Notes under the pieces: generated by a model | Told to the model about the DNA's origin: nothing | The model's input: only the letters and a program-made list of their open reading frames with translations | The model's database searches: none | NCBI GenBank assembly: GCA_905203995.1 | Contig: CAJKXZ010000001.1 | Coordinates: 124,001-188,000, forward strand | Source of the DNA: an uncultured Methanomassiliicoccus sp. | GTDB taxonomy: Archaea; Thermoplasmatota; Thermoplasmata; Methanomassiliicoccales; Methanomassiliicoccaceae | Reading direction: 5' to 3' | DNA: 64,000 nucleotides | Shown here: positions 8,779 to 17,596 of the stretch, piece after piece | How positions within the stretch are numbered: position 1 is the first letter of the stretch | Layout of the letters: every line of letters begins with the position of its first letter | Program-made: the position numbers and the translations under genes

Positions 8779-9585
8779 TCAGACAATTCTGCTAAACTTT
8801 GCAGTAGCCAAATCCGTCGAAGGGCAATGATCAGCGCAATCTTCTTGAAAGATTTGAGCAGGATGCAGGATAGTTACCTTCCACAAGTTGGGGTCTTTTT
8901 CATCAGAGTTGAAAATCACGCCTTTCATTCTACATGTTGGACACGTCACTACCTTTCCCGAATAGAGTATCGGTGAATGCATTTCCAGCGCATTATTGCA
9001 GCAAGGACAAAGAATCATTCCCTCTTCGTCTCGTTCTGTAAAGACCACATCTTCTGGGAAAAATGGCTTTACCAAAATTTCTACAAAATAGTTTTTATTG
9101 GGATCTGAAATTACTTTACCCATAATGCATCCATCCACTTTCGATCGTTTGAGGCTCATCTTAAGATGACAGTGAGGACACTCAACTTGCTGATCATTAT
9201 GTATTGAAAAGAGGATAGCATCCTTAGCTCCACATGATGGGCAGTTTCTAGCAATGTTCTCTTGCTCGGATGCGTAGGCTACCCAACTGTATCCATCAGG
9301 AATCTCTGTAGCTAATATTCTCATCTTTTTTGGCACGGCTTCAATTTTATATCTCTTTGTCTTTTTTTCACTATCTAGTGGTGATATTAGATACTCGCCC
9401 CGGGTACCGCAATTGCAGCAAACCCACTTGTTATGATCGGGTGCAATACAATCATTACGCAAGGGGCTTTGGCATTCTGGGCATAAATATGTCACCAATT
9501 TATTATTAAAAAAGGACTTTTCAGTCCTTAAAAAATCACCACAATCCCCAGGGTGAAGATTTCCAGCATGTTTATTTCCAATCAT
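8779..9585 (-). CDS. Multi-zinc-ribbon protein of unknown function
   Basis: I do not recognise the family. The 268-residue soluble protein carries three repeats of a two-knuckle zinc-ribbon pattern: CPEC...CCNC near residues 35-60, CPSC...CPHC near 115-140 and CPCC...CPTC near 195-220, each followed by a stretch that ends with lysine-rich or KVTI-like strands. No membrane segment or signal peptide is seen. A CATATAGAT box (9604-9612, minus strand) puts the transcript start close to the ATG, suggesting a leaderless message. It lies just upstream of the aro promoter but has its own unit. Confidence 0.7.
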   Translation of the reverse strand: MIGNKHAGNLHPGDCGDFLRTEKSFFNNKLVTYLCPECQSPLRNDCIAPDHNKWVCCNCGTRGEYLISPLDSEKKTKRYKIEAVPKKMRILATEIPDGYSWVAYASEQENIARNCPSCGAKDAILFSIHNDQQVECPHCHLKMSLKRSKVDGCIMGKVISDPNKNYFVEILVKPFFPEDVVFTERDEEGMILCPCCNNALEMHSPILYSGKVVTCPTCRMKGVIFNSDEKDPNLWKVTILHPAQIFQEDCADHCPSTDLATAKFSRIV

Positions 9586-9778
9586 CGGATCAGAATTGCG
9601 TTATCTATATGAAAAATCTCCTTAATTTCTACTATTTGGTGACCATCATTTATGTGATAACTGGTGTTTTTTTATAAAACATGTCTTAAGTTTTTAAATT
9701 GAGAATACAATATACTACATGAGTATACATTATATTGCATTAGTTCATTAGCTAATCTTCAATACTACTTCTGATACC
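9586..9778. other. AT-rich intergenic region with inverted repeat
   Basis: It separates the zinc-ribbon gene (minus) from the small regulator gene (plus). It is strongly AT-rich and contains TATACT/AGTATA arms (9711-9716 and 9722-9727) within a wider imperfect palindrome at about 9704-9740. It could be a promoter-operator for the downstream ribbon-helix-helix gene, which typically autoregulates; this is inference. Confidence 0.4.
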
Positions 9779-9937
9779 TTGCCCAAATCTCAACCGATCG
9801 TAACAAGACTTCCGCTGGAGTTACTAACTTGGTTAGATGCAAAGGTGGAGAAACGTGACTTCGCTAGTCGATCTCACGGGATAGTCTGGTGTGTTACGAA
9901 AATGATGGAAAAAGAATTGGAAGAACAAAAACGCTGA
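9779..9937 (+). CDS. Small ribbon-helix-helix DNA-binding protein
   Basis: A 52-residue protein starting at TTG. The pattern is a classic RHH/CopG fold: a short basic strand (QPIVTRLP, residues 5-12), helix 1 (LELLTWLDAKVEKRD), the turn FASRSHG, and helix 2 (IVWCVTKMMEKELEEQ). An in-frame TAG upstream at 9749-9751 leaves only this TTG as a usual start in a good position. RHH proteins bind DNA as dimers and often repress their own promoter. No toxin or other partner gene is seen beside it. phoU ends 21 bp downstream on the other strand. Confidence 0.7.
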   Translation: MPKSQPIVTRLPLELLTWLDAKVEKRDFASRSHGIVWCVTKMMEKELEEQKR

Positions 9938-9958
9938 TTTTTGCTCTTCGTGACAGAA

Positions 9959-10612
9959 TCAGATTTCTGGCCTTTGCCCGGAGATCATGAAAATAACCCG
10001 GTCGCCGATATTACAGGCATGATCTGCGATCCGCTCTAAGTAGCGAGAGGCCAGTATTGCTTCTGCTCCCACCGAAACACTAGATTTGCACTCTTGATTT
10101 TCTTTAATGTAATCTAATGATTCCTTTAATGTTCGTTTCCAAAGTTCATCGATTACATCATCGCGCGTTGAGATGCTCTTAGCCAGTTCAATATCGCGGG
10201 TAACGAAACTCTTAATGGCATCAGAAACGAGGGCTAGAACCTCGTCAATCATCGTGAGTAAGGCCTGAGGAACATGCTTTGCCTTGCTGGAGTCACCGGT
10301 TTCTGCCAGATCTCGGCCGTATCGGCCGATGCGGTTGATGTCCGTTATTACCTTCAGAATTGATGAAACGGTCCGTAAATCAATCGCTAAGGGCTGATGC
10401 AGCGCAATGATATCTAGGCAATGCCGCTCTATTTTTTGATCCATGGCATGCAAGTTGTAATCCAGGATCTTGATCTCTTCTAAGTGGCAAGGGTCGCCAT
10501 TAACGAAGGCATTAGTTCCCGTTCTTATCATTTTTTCAGCCAATTCTCCCATCTGGATTATTTCCTCATCCAGCGTTTTCATTTCTTGTGTAAAAACAGT
10601 CCTTGAGGCCAT
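9959..10612 (-). CDS. phoU: Phosphate transport regulator PhoU
   Basis: A 217-residue protein made of two three-helix PhoU repeats, with the metal-site motifs ITDINRIGRYGRDLAE (first repeat) and ASRYLERIADHACNIGD (second repeat). PhoU proteins bind the Pst transporter and damp phosphate uptake and signalling. It is the last gene of the pst operon, and its start shares bases with the pstB stop. Length and motifs fit the family well. Confidence 0.93.
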   Translation of the reverse strand: MASRTVFTQEMKTLDEEIIQMGELAEKMIRTGTNAFVNGDPCHLEEIKILDYNLHAMDQKIERHCLDIIALHQPLAIDLRTVSSILKVITDINRIGRYGRDLAETGDSSKAKHVPQALLTMIDEVLALVSDAIKSFVTRDIELAKSISTRDDVIDELWKRTLKESLDYIKENQECKSSVSVGAEAILASRYLERIADHACNIGDRVIFMISGQRPEI

Positions 10613-11418
10613 TAACCCATCCTCCCCGTCAGATACTGTTCAGTCAGTTCTTTTTCTGGTTTTTCAAATAGTTTCTTAGTCGGACCATATTCCACCAGAT
10701 CGCCCATGTAGAAGAAGGCAGTTCTATCGGCGACTCTTGCGGCCTGCTGCATGTTATGGGTGACGATGACTACTGTATAGTCTTTACGTAAATCTACCAA
10801 CAAATCTTCTATTTTGGCTGTTGCGATTGGATCCAGAGCTGAACAGGGTTCATCAAATAAGATTACTTCTGGTTCTATCGACATCGTTCGAGCAATACAC
10901 AGTCTTTGCTGCTGACCACCAGATAAGTCATAAGCAGATTTATTCAGCCGGTCTTTAACTTCTTCCCACAGGGCAGCTCTTCTTAAACATTTTTCAACAA
11001 TCTGGTCCAATTCCTCTTTAGTGGGCTTGCGACGTACGATTTTTTCTTTTCCTGTATGAGGATCCTTTTTAACTTCTTCAATGCCATGGATCTTTGGTGC
11101 AAACACTATGTTTTCATAGATGCTTTTGGGAAAAGGATTTGGTTTCTGAAAGACCATGCCCACATCTTTTCTTAAATCAACAGGATCAATGTCATCAGCA
11201 ATTATGTTTTTACCATCTAACTTGATCTCACCTTCTATTCTGGTGGAAGGTATCAAGTCATTCATCCGGTTCAAGCATCGTAAGAATGTTGATTTACCAC
11301 ACCCCGATGGTCCAATAATCGCAGTGATTTCTTTTTCATATATTTCGATATTAACATCTTTCAGTACATGTTTAGTATCGAACCATAAATTTAGATTATT
11401 AACTTCTATTTTTGGTAT
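10612..11418 (-). CDS. pstB: Phosphate ABC transporter ATPase (apparent ATA start)
   Basis: ATP-binding subunit of the phosphate importer, 268 residues. Walker A is GPSGCGKST (about residues 36-44), the signature is LSGGQQQR, Walker B is [11 protein letters not shown], and the H-loop is VTHNM. The first ATG, GTG or TTG in frame (TTG at 11274) lies beyond Walker A and would destroy the protein. In-frame translation is open from a TAA at 11421-11419, and the sequence [13 protein letters not shown] begins at ATA (11418-11416), just after a GGTGAT ribosome-binding sequence. I infer initiation at ATA; a sequencing error is the alternative. It begins 4 bp after pstA. Confidence 0.88.
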   Translation of the reverse strand: MPKIEVNNLNLWFDTKHVLKDVNIEIYEKEITAIIGPSGCGKSTFLRCLNRMNDLIPSTRIEGEIKLDGKNIIADDIDPVDLRKDVGMVFQKPNPFPKSIYENIVFAPKIHGIEEVKKDPHTGKEKIVRRKPTKEELDQIVEKCLRRAALWEEVKDRLNKSAYDLSGGQQQRLCIARTMSIEPEVILFDEPCSALDPIATAKIEDLLVDLRKDYTVVIVTHNMQQAARVADRTAFFYMGDLVEYGPTKKLFEKPEKELTEQYLTGRMG

Positions 11419-11422
11419 TTAA

Positions 11423-12286
11423 TCACCACTTATATTTTTCACGATATCTGTTACGTAAAGTAGCTGCAGCCAGATTCATAACCACGACGATTACTATTAA
11501 GACCAGCGCGGCACCGTAGGCCATAGGATAGGCACTTGCACGATCTGAGGCAGAGGTCATCATATAGATGTAATAAGGTAACGCCTGAAACTGGTCAAAA
11601 ATGGACAGCGGAATCGCTGCGTTGAGGGCAACTCCTGTCAGTAACAGCGGTGCTGTTTCACCGCCGGCCCTCGATAATGATAAGATTATGCCGGTAATTA
11701 TTCCGGAAGCAGAATAAGGCAGAATATGATGGATGATTGTTTGCCATTTAGTGGCACCCAATCCTATTGATGCATCATAGATCGAATCAGGAACGGCTTC
11801 TAAAGCTTCTTTGGTGGAAACCATCACGATGGGCAAAATCATCAGACTGAGTGTTATTGCTGCTGAAATTAAGCTCAAACCAAAGGATAGGTAATAGACA
11901 AAGATCCCCACACCTAACAGTGCCCAGACGATAGAAGGAACGCCTGCTAGGTTGTTCACGGTCATCCACATGTAGCGGGACCATTTGTATGATCCACAAT
12001 ATTCAACTAAAAAGACTGCTCCCAAGACGCCAACGGGGATTGCAATAACTAAGACGAGACCCATCAGCATAAGGGTGCCGACGATCGGACCGAAAATGCC
12101 TCCATCAACAAGTGCCCCTGTTTCATTAGGCATGGGGCTTTGGGTCAAGAAATCCCAATCGATCGTGCCGATACCGTTGACGATTACAAACATGATGATG
12201 ATCGTAAGGAAGATGACTACCGCGGCTGCACATCCGCGGAATATCCAGAAAAACACCCGTTCCTTATTTTTACGATTCATCATCAT
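11423..12286 (-). CDS. pstA: Phosphate ABC transporter permease PstA
   Basis: Inner-membrane subunit of the phosphate importer, 287 residues, with about six membrane segments. The binding-protein-dependent permease loop that contacts PstB is seen as EALEAVPDSIYDASIGLGATKWQ, and ETAPLL follows in the last third, as in PstA. Three adjacent ATG-rich codons at the start (MMMN) leave the exact start open by one or two residues. The gene overlaps pstC by 4 bp (ATGA). Confidence 0.93.
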   Translation of the reverse strand: MMMNRKNKERVFFWIFRGCAAAVVIFLTIIIMFVIVNGIGTIDWDFLTQSPMPNETGALVDGGIFGPIVGTLMLMGLVLVIAIPVGVLGAVFLVEYCGSYKWSRYMWMTVNNLAGVPSIVWALLGVGIFVYYLSFGLSLISAAITLSLMILPIVMVSTKEALEAVPDSIYDASIGLGATKWQTIIHHILPYSASGIITGIILSLSRAGGETAPLLLTGVALNAAIPLSIFDQFQALPYYIYMMTSASDRASAYPMAYGAALVLIVIVVVMNLAAATLRNRYREKYKW

Positions 12287-13197
12287 TTGTAGGTCTCCTG
12301 GTATTTTGAAAGGACCATATCGGCAATCAGATTGATTATAAATGTAATGATAAAGAGCAGCAAACCGACCGCAAAGAGACCTTGATATTCCAACGAACCA
12401 ATTGCCGCTTCCGGAACATCAATGGCTAAAGCGGCCGTCATCGTTCTGACAGAAGTAAGAATGTCTATTGAAAATTGAGAGGCATTTCCCGTGGCCATTA
12501 ATACAGCCATTGTTTCTCCCACTGCTCTGCCGATTGCCAAGGCGATTGAAGCAATAATTCCGGGCAAAGCCGCTGGGATAATCACGCTTTTTATTGTTTC
12601 CCATCTCGTGGCGCCCATGGCGTATGAAGCCTCCCGCAGGTTTCTGGGTACGGCGTTCATCGCTTCTTCTGAGACAGAAACTTGAATGGGAATCATCATG
12701 ACGGCTAAAATTATGGCGCCATTCAGAGCATTTAAACGATAAGATGGATCAAATATTTCCATAATCCAGTTGGAAAGAACAAGTGCGGCAAAAAGACCAT
12801 AAATAACTGAAGGTACACCCGCCAAAATTTCAATCGCGGGTTTGAGGATTCTTTTGATTTTAGAATCGGCCAATTCGGAAAGATAGATAGTGCAGCCAAG
12901 TCCGATGGGGATGGCAATAAGTGCTCCTACAAAACTAACCAGAATGGTCCCCATCAGCAGCGGTAGCACGCCCCAAGAGGGTTCTGATGCAAAAGGATCC
13001 CAAGTGGTACCAGTTATGAATTGGGTAACGCCGATTGTTTGAAAAAACGGAATTGAATTGACAATTAAGAAGATGAAAACCATGGCTAAAATGAGAACCG
13101 AAAGGATTCCACATGCTCCTAAGACGCCGGTCACACCATGTTCTGCATAGCGGCGTACACGGTTCTTCCTTTTGTAAATCTTCAACTCCATCTTCAT
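12283..13197 (-). CDS. pstC: Phosphate ABC transporter permease PstC
   Basis: Partner permease of PstA, 304 residues. A basic N-terminus (KIYKRKNRVRRY) precedes about six membrane helices. The EAA loop reads EEAMNAVPRNLREASYAMGATRWE, and AIGRAVGETMAVLMATGN is the PstC signature. The stop overlaps pstA and the start overlaps the pstS stop by 4 bp, so S-C-A are translationally linked. Confidence 0.93.
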   Translation of the reverse strand: MKMELKIYKRKNRVRRYAEHGVTGVLGACGILSVLILAMVFIFLIVNSIPFFQTIGVTQFITGTTWDPFASEPSWGVLPLLMGTILVSFVGALIAIPIGLGCTIYLSELADSKIKRILKPAIEILAGVPSVIYGLFAALVLSNWIMEIFDPSYRLNALNGAIILAVMMIPIQVSVSEEAMNAVPRNLREASYAMGATRWETIKSVIIPAALPGIIASIALAIGRAVGETMAVLMATGNASQFSIDILTSVRTMTAALAIDVPEAAIGSLEYQGLFAVGLLLFIITFIINLIADMVLSKYQETYK

Positions 13198-14129
13198 CCC
13201 TCAATCCACTCATCCGCTAATGCTTCTTCAGCATAGCCGACGCCGACATAACCAATGCCGCCGCGATTATTCTCAACTTCGGCAACAATCAAGGCATTGG
13301 AAGAGAATTGTTGCATTGCTGCGGCGTAATTCTCTCCATCTAAAATAAACTCTCTGAAATAATCGTAACTTCCGGAAGCGCTGTCCCGGCCATATAGCAC
13401 GATCGAACGGTCCTCACCGCCTAACTGTGCCCAATTAGTGTATTTCCCAGTATAGATGTTTTTCAGATCTTCGACGCTCAGATTCCGGACGGTATTATCG
13501 CGATGCACGATGATCGCCAGAGCATCATAGGCCACTACCCATTCAACAACATCAACACCATTTTCTTTAGCATTTTGAAGCTCGCTTTCCTTAATCTCTC
13601 TGGAGGATTGAGCAGCGTCAACAAAACCATTGATTAGATTGGTGATGCCAGTTCCTGAGCCAGGCGTAGTGAGGAGGACTTTAATGCCTTCCTCTTTCTG
13701 AAAATCATTAGCCCACAGTGATGCCAAGTCACCCAGAGTAGTAGATCCACTTTGGGTAATCGCCCCATTCCGGTAACGATCATTAGTCTCCGGGTTGTGC
13801 AGCTGGCTCATCATTTTTTCATTCATCTCATTGTCCACTGCGTAAAACCCAGCACTCTTTACATATTGCTGCCCGTCTTCTGAATAAACATATTCCAACC
13901 ATTTATACAAAGAACTGTCTTCTGGCGGCACGCCGTCAGTATAAATGTACAAAGGACGGGTAATGGGATATTCATAGGGATTATCCAACGGAGAATATTC
14001 GGTTGAAGTATCCGTTTCTTTGATGTTCAGCACACCCACTCCGGGAAAATCCATAGCCATGGACGTAGCCAATAGTGTAGAAAAGACGATAAGCACTGCG
14101 AATCCGACAGCTATCAGCTTGTTGCCCAT
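13194..14129 (-). CDS. pstS: Phosphate-binding protein PstS, circularly permuted
   Basis: Exported phosphate-binding component, 311 residues, with a signal or anchor helix at residues 4-25. The order of family motifs is unusual. The segment that closes normal PstS proteins (YPITRPLYIYTDG, then KWLEYVYSEDGQQYV) is at residues 54-90, straight after the signal. The segment that normally opens them (SGSTT, 127-131; PGSGTGI, 156-162; SSREI, 175-179) follows, and the chain ends at GYVGVGY (293-299), which normally leads into YPI.RPLY. So one lobe boundary has been rearranged as a circular permutation. The reading frame is intact and it heads the pst operon. Confidence 0.9.
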   Translation of the reverse strand: MGNKLIAVGFAVLIVFSTLLATSMAMDFPGVGVLNIKETDTSTEYSPLDNPYEYPITRPLYIYTDGVPPEDSSLYKWLEYVYSEDGQQYVKSAGFYAVDNEMNEKMMSQLHNPETNDRYRNGAITQSGSTTLGDLASLWANDFQKEEGIKVLLTTPGSGTGITNLINGFVDAAQSSREIKESELQNAKENGVDVVEWVVAYDALAIIVHRDNTVRNLSVEDLKNIYTGKYTNWAQLGGEDRSIVLYGRDSASGSYDYFREFILDGENYAAAMQQFSSNALIVAEVENNRGGIGYVGVGYAEEALADEWIEG

Positions 14130-14323
14130 TTTTTCACATCCAAACGGGTTTAAATCTCAAATTAAATTTCGAACTATATAGATTACCTATATATAGTATA
14201 TACATATTGGTATGAGCAATAGATATATTGATAATCTATATTGTATTGATGTAATTTTTTCATCAAACCATATTTAGACGAAAAAACTATATCTTATCAT
14301 ATTTTTCTATACTTCGTAATTCT
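14130..14323. promoter_or_regulatory. Divergent pstS / phosphate-regulator promoter region
   Basis: A very AT-rich 194-bp region between divergent transcription units. A TCTATATAG box at 14176-14184 would serve pstS on the minus strand and an ACTATATC box near 14286-14293 would serve the plus-strand regulator. Between them is an imperfect palindrome, TACC...GGTA (14184-14212), and repeated GATATATTGAT/ATATTGTATTGAT units (about 14220-14257). These are plausible binding sites for the AbrB-type regulator next door; this is inference. Confidence 0.5.
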
Positions 14324-15346
14324 ATGCATAACAATGCCGAGTCAAGGAAAGTGCAAAAAACCGGTACTTCTACGATTACTGTATCGTTACCTAAAAGCTG
14401 GATTGATGCCAACAACATCAAAGCAGGTGATAGAGTAAACATGGTTGTTGCTGATGATGGTACCTTGTGTATAGACGCCGGTGAGCGCAAAAAGGCGATG
14501 CCTGCTAAAAGTATCATCGAAGTAGATGAAGGCGAAGCAGAGCATCTAGGTCGTAAACTAATCGGAGCTTATCTGGCTGGATTCAATATTATTGAAGTTA
14601 GATCTAAAGAAAGAATTGGCTTGGAGATGAAGCACGTTATCAAAGCCTTCTCTAGGCTGGTGATTGGTCCTGAAGTAATTGAGGAAACTAGTAATTCGAT
14701 TACTCTCCATGATCTTTCAGATCCCGTAGAGCTGCCGCAGAAAAAATGTGTGAGGCGGATGCATCTTTTGGTCGGGGCAATGTATCGCGATGCGATCACC
14801 TCTTACCTTTCAGAAGATCCGGCGCTCGCCGAAGACGTCATCGATCGCGATCAAGACATTGATCGATTGTACTGGATGACCGTGAAGCAGTTCAATCTTA
14901 TTCAAAAAGATCGCAAACTTGCTGAAATTGTGGGAACCAACATCTATGACTCCATGAGTCTGATGCTGGTCGCCCGTGCTATTGAACGCATCGGTGACCA
15001 CGCGGAAAAAATCGCCAAACACCTTGTGGAACGTCAGGCACAAAAAATCTCACAGAAAGAAGCAGATCTTATCTTGAAATTTAGCGAAGAAAGTGTTAAC
15101 ATCCTCATGCTTGCAATGGAATCATTCTTTTCACGAGATGTTAATAAAGCCAATGAAGTGATTGACAGTGCTGATCTATTGTCGGAAAAGATAAAAAAAT
15201 CAGCATACTCCCTTCAAAATAACTTTAATGCAGAAATAATGTCGATCCTCGATTCAATTGGTCGGGTGGCGATGTATTCTGCAGATATCGCCGAATTAGC
15301 TATCAACGATGCGATGAGATCAGCTGGCGAAACAGCTACTAACTAA
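14324..15346 (+). CDS. AbrB-PhoU phosphate-uptake transcriptional regulator
   Basis: A 340-residue archaeal regulator. Residues 8-55 form a SpoVT/AbrB swapped-hairpin DNA-binding domain (RKVQKTGTSTITVSLPKSW, then AGDRVNMVV). Residues about 130-330 contain two PhoU-like helical repeats, with the metal-site patterns ARAIERIGDHAEKIA and SIGRVAMYSADIAELA. Such proteins sense phosphate status and control pst genes in archaea. It is transcribed away from pstSCAB-phoU, so mutual or autogenous control is likely. The ATG is about 30 bp from a TATA box, so the leader is short or absent. Confidence 0.88.
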   Translation: MHNNAESRKVQKTGTSTITVSLPKSWIDANNIKAGDRVNMVVADDGTLCIDAGERKKAMPAKSIIEVDEGEAEHLGRKLIGAYLAGFNIIEVRSKERIGLEMKHVIKAFSRLVIGPEVIEETSNSITLHDLSDPVELPQKKCVRRMHLLVGAMYRDAITSYLSEDPALAEDVIDRDQDIDRLYWMTVKQFNLIQKDRKLAEIVGTNIYDSMSLMLVARAIERIGDHAEKIAKHLVERQAQKISQKEADLILKFSEESVNILMLAMESFFSRDVNKANEVIDSADLLSEKIKKSAYSLQNNFNAEIMSILDSIGRVAMYSADIAELAINDAMRSAGETATN

Positions 15347-15350
15347 CTGA

Positions 15351-16385
15351 TTAGATAGCAAAACGCAAGAGGGCAGCGACTCCGCCGATGGAGTCTAGTT
15401 TCTTTCCCGCTTCGAAATTTTCGCTGACGACAACTACTCGTCCGCGGGAATCTTCAACCATATTCATGATGTCATCGACATTATTTTTTCTTATTTCTGA
15501 ATCAAGAATCAGTAACGTATCAATTGCGCCCATTTCGGCAGCGTGTCTGACGTCTGCTGGTCCGTAAGAGACCAAGCCATCTTTAGCGATCTGTTCCAGG
15601 GCTTCTTCAACAAGTTTTGTTTCCAGCGCAATTCGTGAGTCTTTGATTACTTCGGCACCCATTCCTGCTTTCATCAGCTCCTGTATGCCGGCCATCCCTG
15701 CTTGTCCAGTGTGGTAGATGTAAGCATTGGAAAAAATCTCTGGTGCTTTTGCTTTTCCTAGTGTCATTAGTGCTTCTTTGGCAAAACCCGGACCTAAAAG
15801 CACAAGGGGAACACCTGGCTCCGCACTCATTTTTATTTTTTCTAAAACTTCTCCATAGAAATCGCCGGATTCTTTCTGTTCATACATTTTTCCTGATGAT
15901 GAAGCGTTGATGGTGGCGATTTCTTGAACCCCGAATTGTCGGGAAGTGGCAAGATAAGCTTCATCAGTTTCAATTGCCACAAAAATTATCTTGGGTTTTT
16001 TGGAATCTTGAACTGCTCTTTCCATTCTTTCTAGAGTAACACGATTCCATTTCTCTTTTCTAATAGTCAGAGATTCACCTTCACCCAGAATTAAGGTATG
16101 ATGTGAACCAATGTCTTGCGGGCCCTCTTCAATAGTTCCCAAAATCCGTAAGCGTGATTCAGAGTCGTGGAATTCTATTTTTTCAACTCTTATTCCTAAA
16201 ACCATTCTCTTCTTTTCTGCGCGTTCTGCTCTAATCTTATCCGCTTTCACTTCGTCTCGGCGGAAGGTAACTGCAATGACAATATCTCCGGGGAGGATGA
16301 TATTGTATAAGTGCCAGAGGTCGTCGAGAGTTTCAATAAGAACTTTGATCTCTCCTGTCTGTTCTTCTTGTTTGAGAACACGCAT
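15351..16385 (-). CDS. pelA: Pelota, mRNA surveillance and ribosome rescue factor
   Basis: It rescues stalled ribosomes together with an ABCE1 ATPase. I start it at the ATG giving MRVLKQEEQTGEIK, the usual Pelota N-terminus; a TTG 18 bp upstream is open but adds residues not expected. The Sm-like N-domain has VETLDDLWHLYNII (here IETLDDLWHLYNII), the middle domain ends near KIIFVAIETDEAY, and the C-terminal L7Ae-like domain contains AAEMGAIDTLLILDS. The eRF1 GGQ motif is absent, as expected for Pelota. It converges on the phosphate regulator with a 4-bp gap. Confidence 0.93.
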   Translation of the reverse strand: MRVLKQEEQTGEIKVLIETLDDLWHLYNIILPGDIVIAVTFRRDEVKADKIRAERAEKKRMVLGIRVEKIEFHDSESRLRILGTIEEGPQDIGSHHTLILGEGESLTIRKEKWNRVTLERMERAVQDSKKPKIIFVAIETDEAYLATSRQFGVQEIATINASSSGKMYEQKESGDFYGEVLEKIKMSAEPGVPLVLLGPGFAKEALMTLGKAKAPEIFSNAYIYHTGQAGMAGIQELMKAGMGAEVIKDSRIALETKLVEEALEQIAKDGLVSYGPADVRHAAEMGAIDTLLILDSEIRKNNVDDIMNMVEDSRGRVVVVSENFEAGKKLDSIGGVAALLRFAI

Positions 16386-16432
16386 GGTGCTCTCATAGAT
16401 CAAAGGTTATTTCAACTCTCGCTCTTGGCACT

Positions 16433-17509
16433 TCAGCGGATATTGGTGATCCAACCGAACGTGTCTTCTTTTTCGCCGTATTGGATACCAGTTATTTCGT
16501 CATAGAACATTTTTGCGAAGGGGCCAGTCTCGAAGTTATTAATCTTCACAGTCTCCCCATTGTGATAAATTTCACCGACTGGAGAGATGACTGCTGCCGT
16601 TCCCGTTCCAAAAACCTCAGTCATACTGCCTTCTTTAACCGACTCCATGACTTCGTCGATAGAAATCCTTCTTTCTTCAACCCGCATGCCTTTTTTCTTT
16701 GCCAGTTGAATAACGCTGTCACGGGTGACGCCGGGAAGAATGGTACCTTCGAGCGGGGGAGTGATCAAGGCGCCATCTTTTATGAAGGCGATGTTCATCG
16801 TTCCCACTTCATCAATGTATTTGCCTTCTAGAGCATCAAGCCACAGCACTTGGGAGAATCCCCGCTTCTGTGCTACCATTGCTGGCAGTAATGATGCAGC
16901 ATAGTTAGCGGCGGTTTTAGCTTCACCAAGTCCACCGCGGACGGCTCTAACATATCCTTCAGAAGTCATCAGTTTAACTGGGCTGAGACCCTCTTTAAAG
17001 TAAGTCGAAACCGGACCCGTCAGCACAAAGAATTCGTATTTCTCTGAAACTCTAACGCCGATATAATCTTCGGAGGCGAAGATGAATGGCCGAATGTATA
17101 GTGAAGAACCTCTGGCTTTAGGTATCCAGTTCCTATCGAGGCTAACGAGACTTGTGACTGCTTCTCTGAAAAGCTCATCATCCACGGTAGGAATACACAT
17201 CCTTTCACAAGAGTTCTTCATTCTGGCGATGTGCTTGTCCAGTCTGAATATGTTAATGCTACCGTCTACTGAACGGAAAGCTTTCAATCCTTCAAATATG
17301 CTTTGTCCATAATGCAGGCAGGATAGTGAGGGGTACACTTCGATCTTTCCAAAAGGAACAATCTCTGGCTGATTCCATTGGCCATTGCGGTATGCCACTT
17401 GGAACATATGGTCAGAAAAAGTGTGTCCAAACACTAAGTTGTCAAAATCGACTTCATCGATTCTGCTTTCATTCACTTTGTGGATTTGAATACTCACAAA
17501 TATCGCCAC
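16433..17509 (-). CDS. ilvE: Branched-chain amino acid aminotransferase
   Basis: PLP enzyme of fold type IV that interconverts branched-chain amino acids and 2-oxo acids. Evidence: a FGxxFSDHMF N-terminal segment, LHYGQSIFEGLKAF, the PLP lysine in LGEAKTAANYAASLLP, and the late EVFGTGTAAVISPV motif. At 358 residues it is the long (eukaryote/actinobacterial-like) subtype. The start is uncertain: GTG at 17509 gives the full frame, and a second GTG at 17497 (SIQIHKVNES) is equally possible. It may serve the leuACDB route encoded later in the window. Confidence 0.9.
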   Translation of the reverse strand: MAIFVSIQIHKVNESRIDEVDFDNLVFGHTFSDHMFQVAYRNGQWNQPEIVPFGKIEVYPSLSCLHYGQSIFEGLKAFRSVDGSINIFRLDKHIARMKNSCERMCIPTVDDELFREAVTSLVSLDRNWIPKARGSSLYIRPFIFASEDYIGVRVSEKYEFFVLTGPVSTYFKEGLSPVKLMTSEGYVRAVRGGLGEAKTAANYAASLLPAMVAQKRGFSQVLWLDALEGKYIDEVGTMNIAFIKDGALITPPLEGTILPGVTRDSVIQLAKKKGMRVEERRISIDEVMESVKEGSMTEVFGTGTAAVISPVGEIYHNGETVKINNFETGPFAKMFYDEITGIQYGEKEDTFGWITNIR

Positions 17510-17596
17510 GTTTCAGACCCATAATGCAGATCAAATATTTCTAACTCATCCTCTTGGTACCCTTTAGTTTTTATTTTAAGGAGCTATTCCTGCCTT

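Noticed and set aside
10612..11274. pstB starting at TTG 11274
   Set aside because: That start would remove the Walker A motif, which is present in the same frame upstream.
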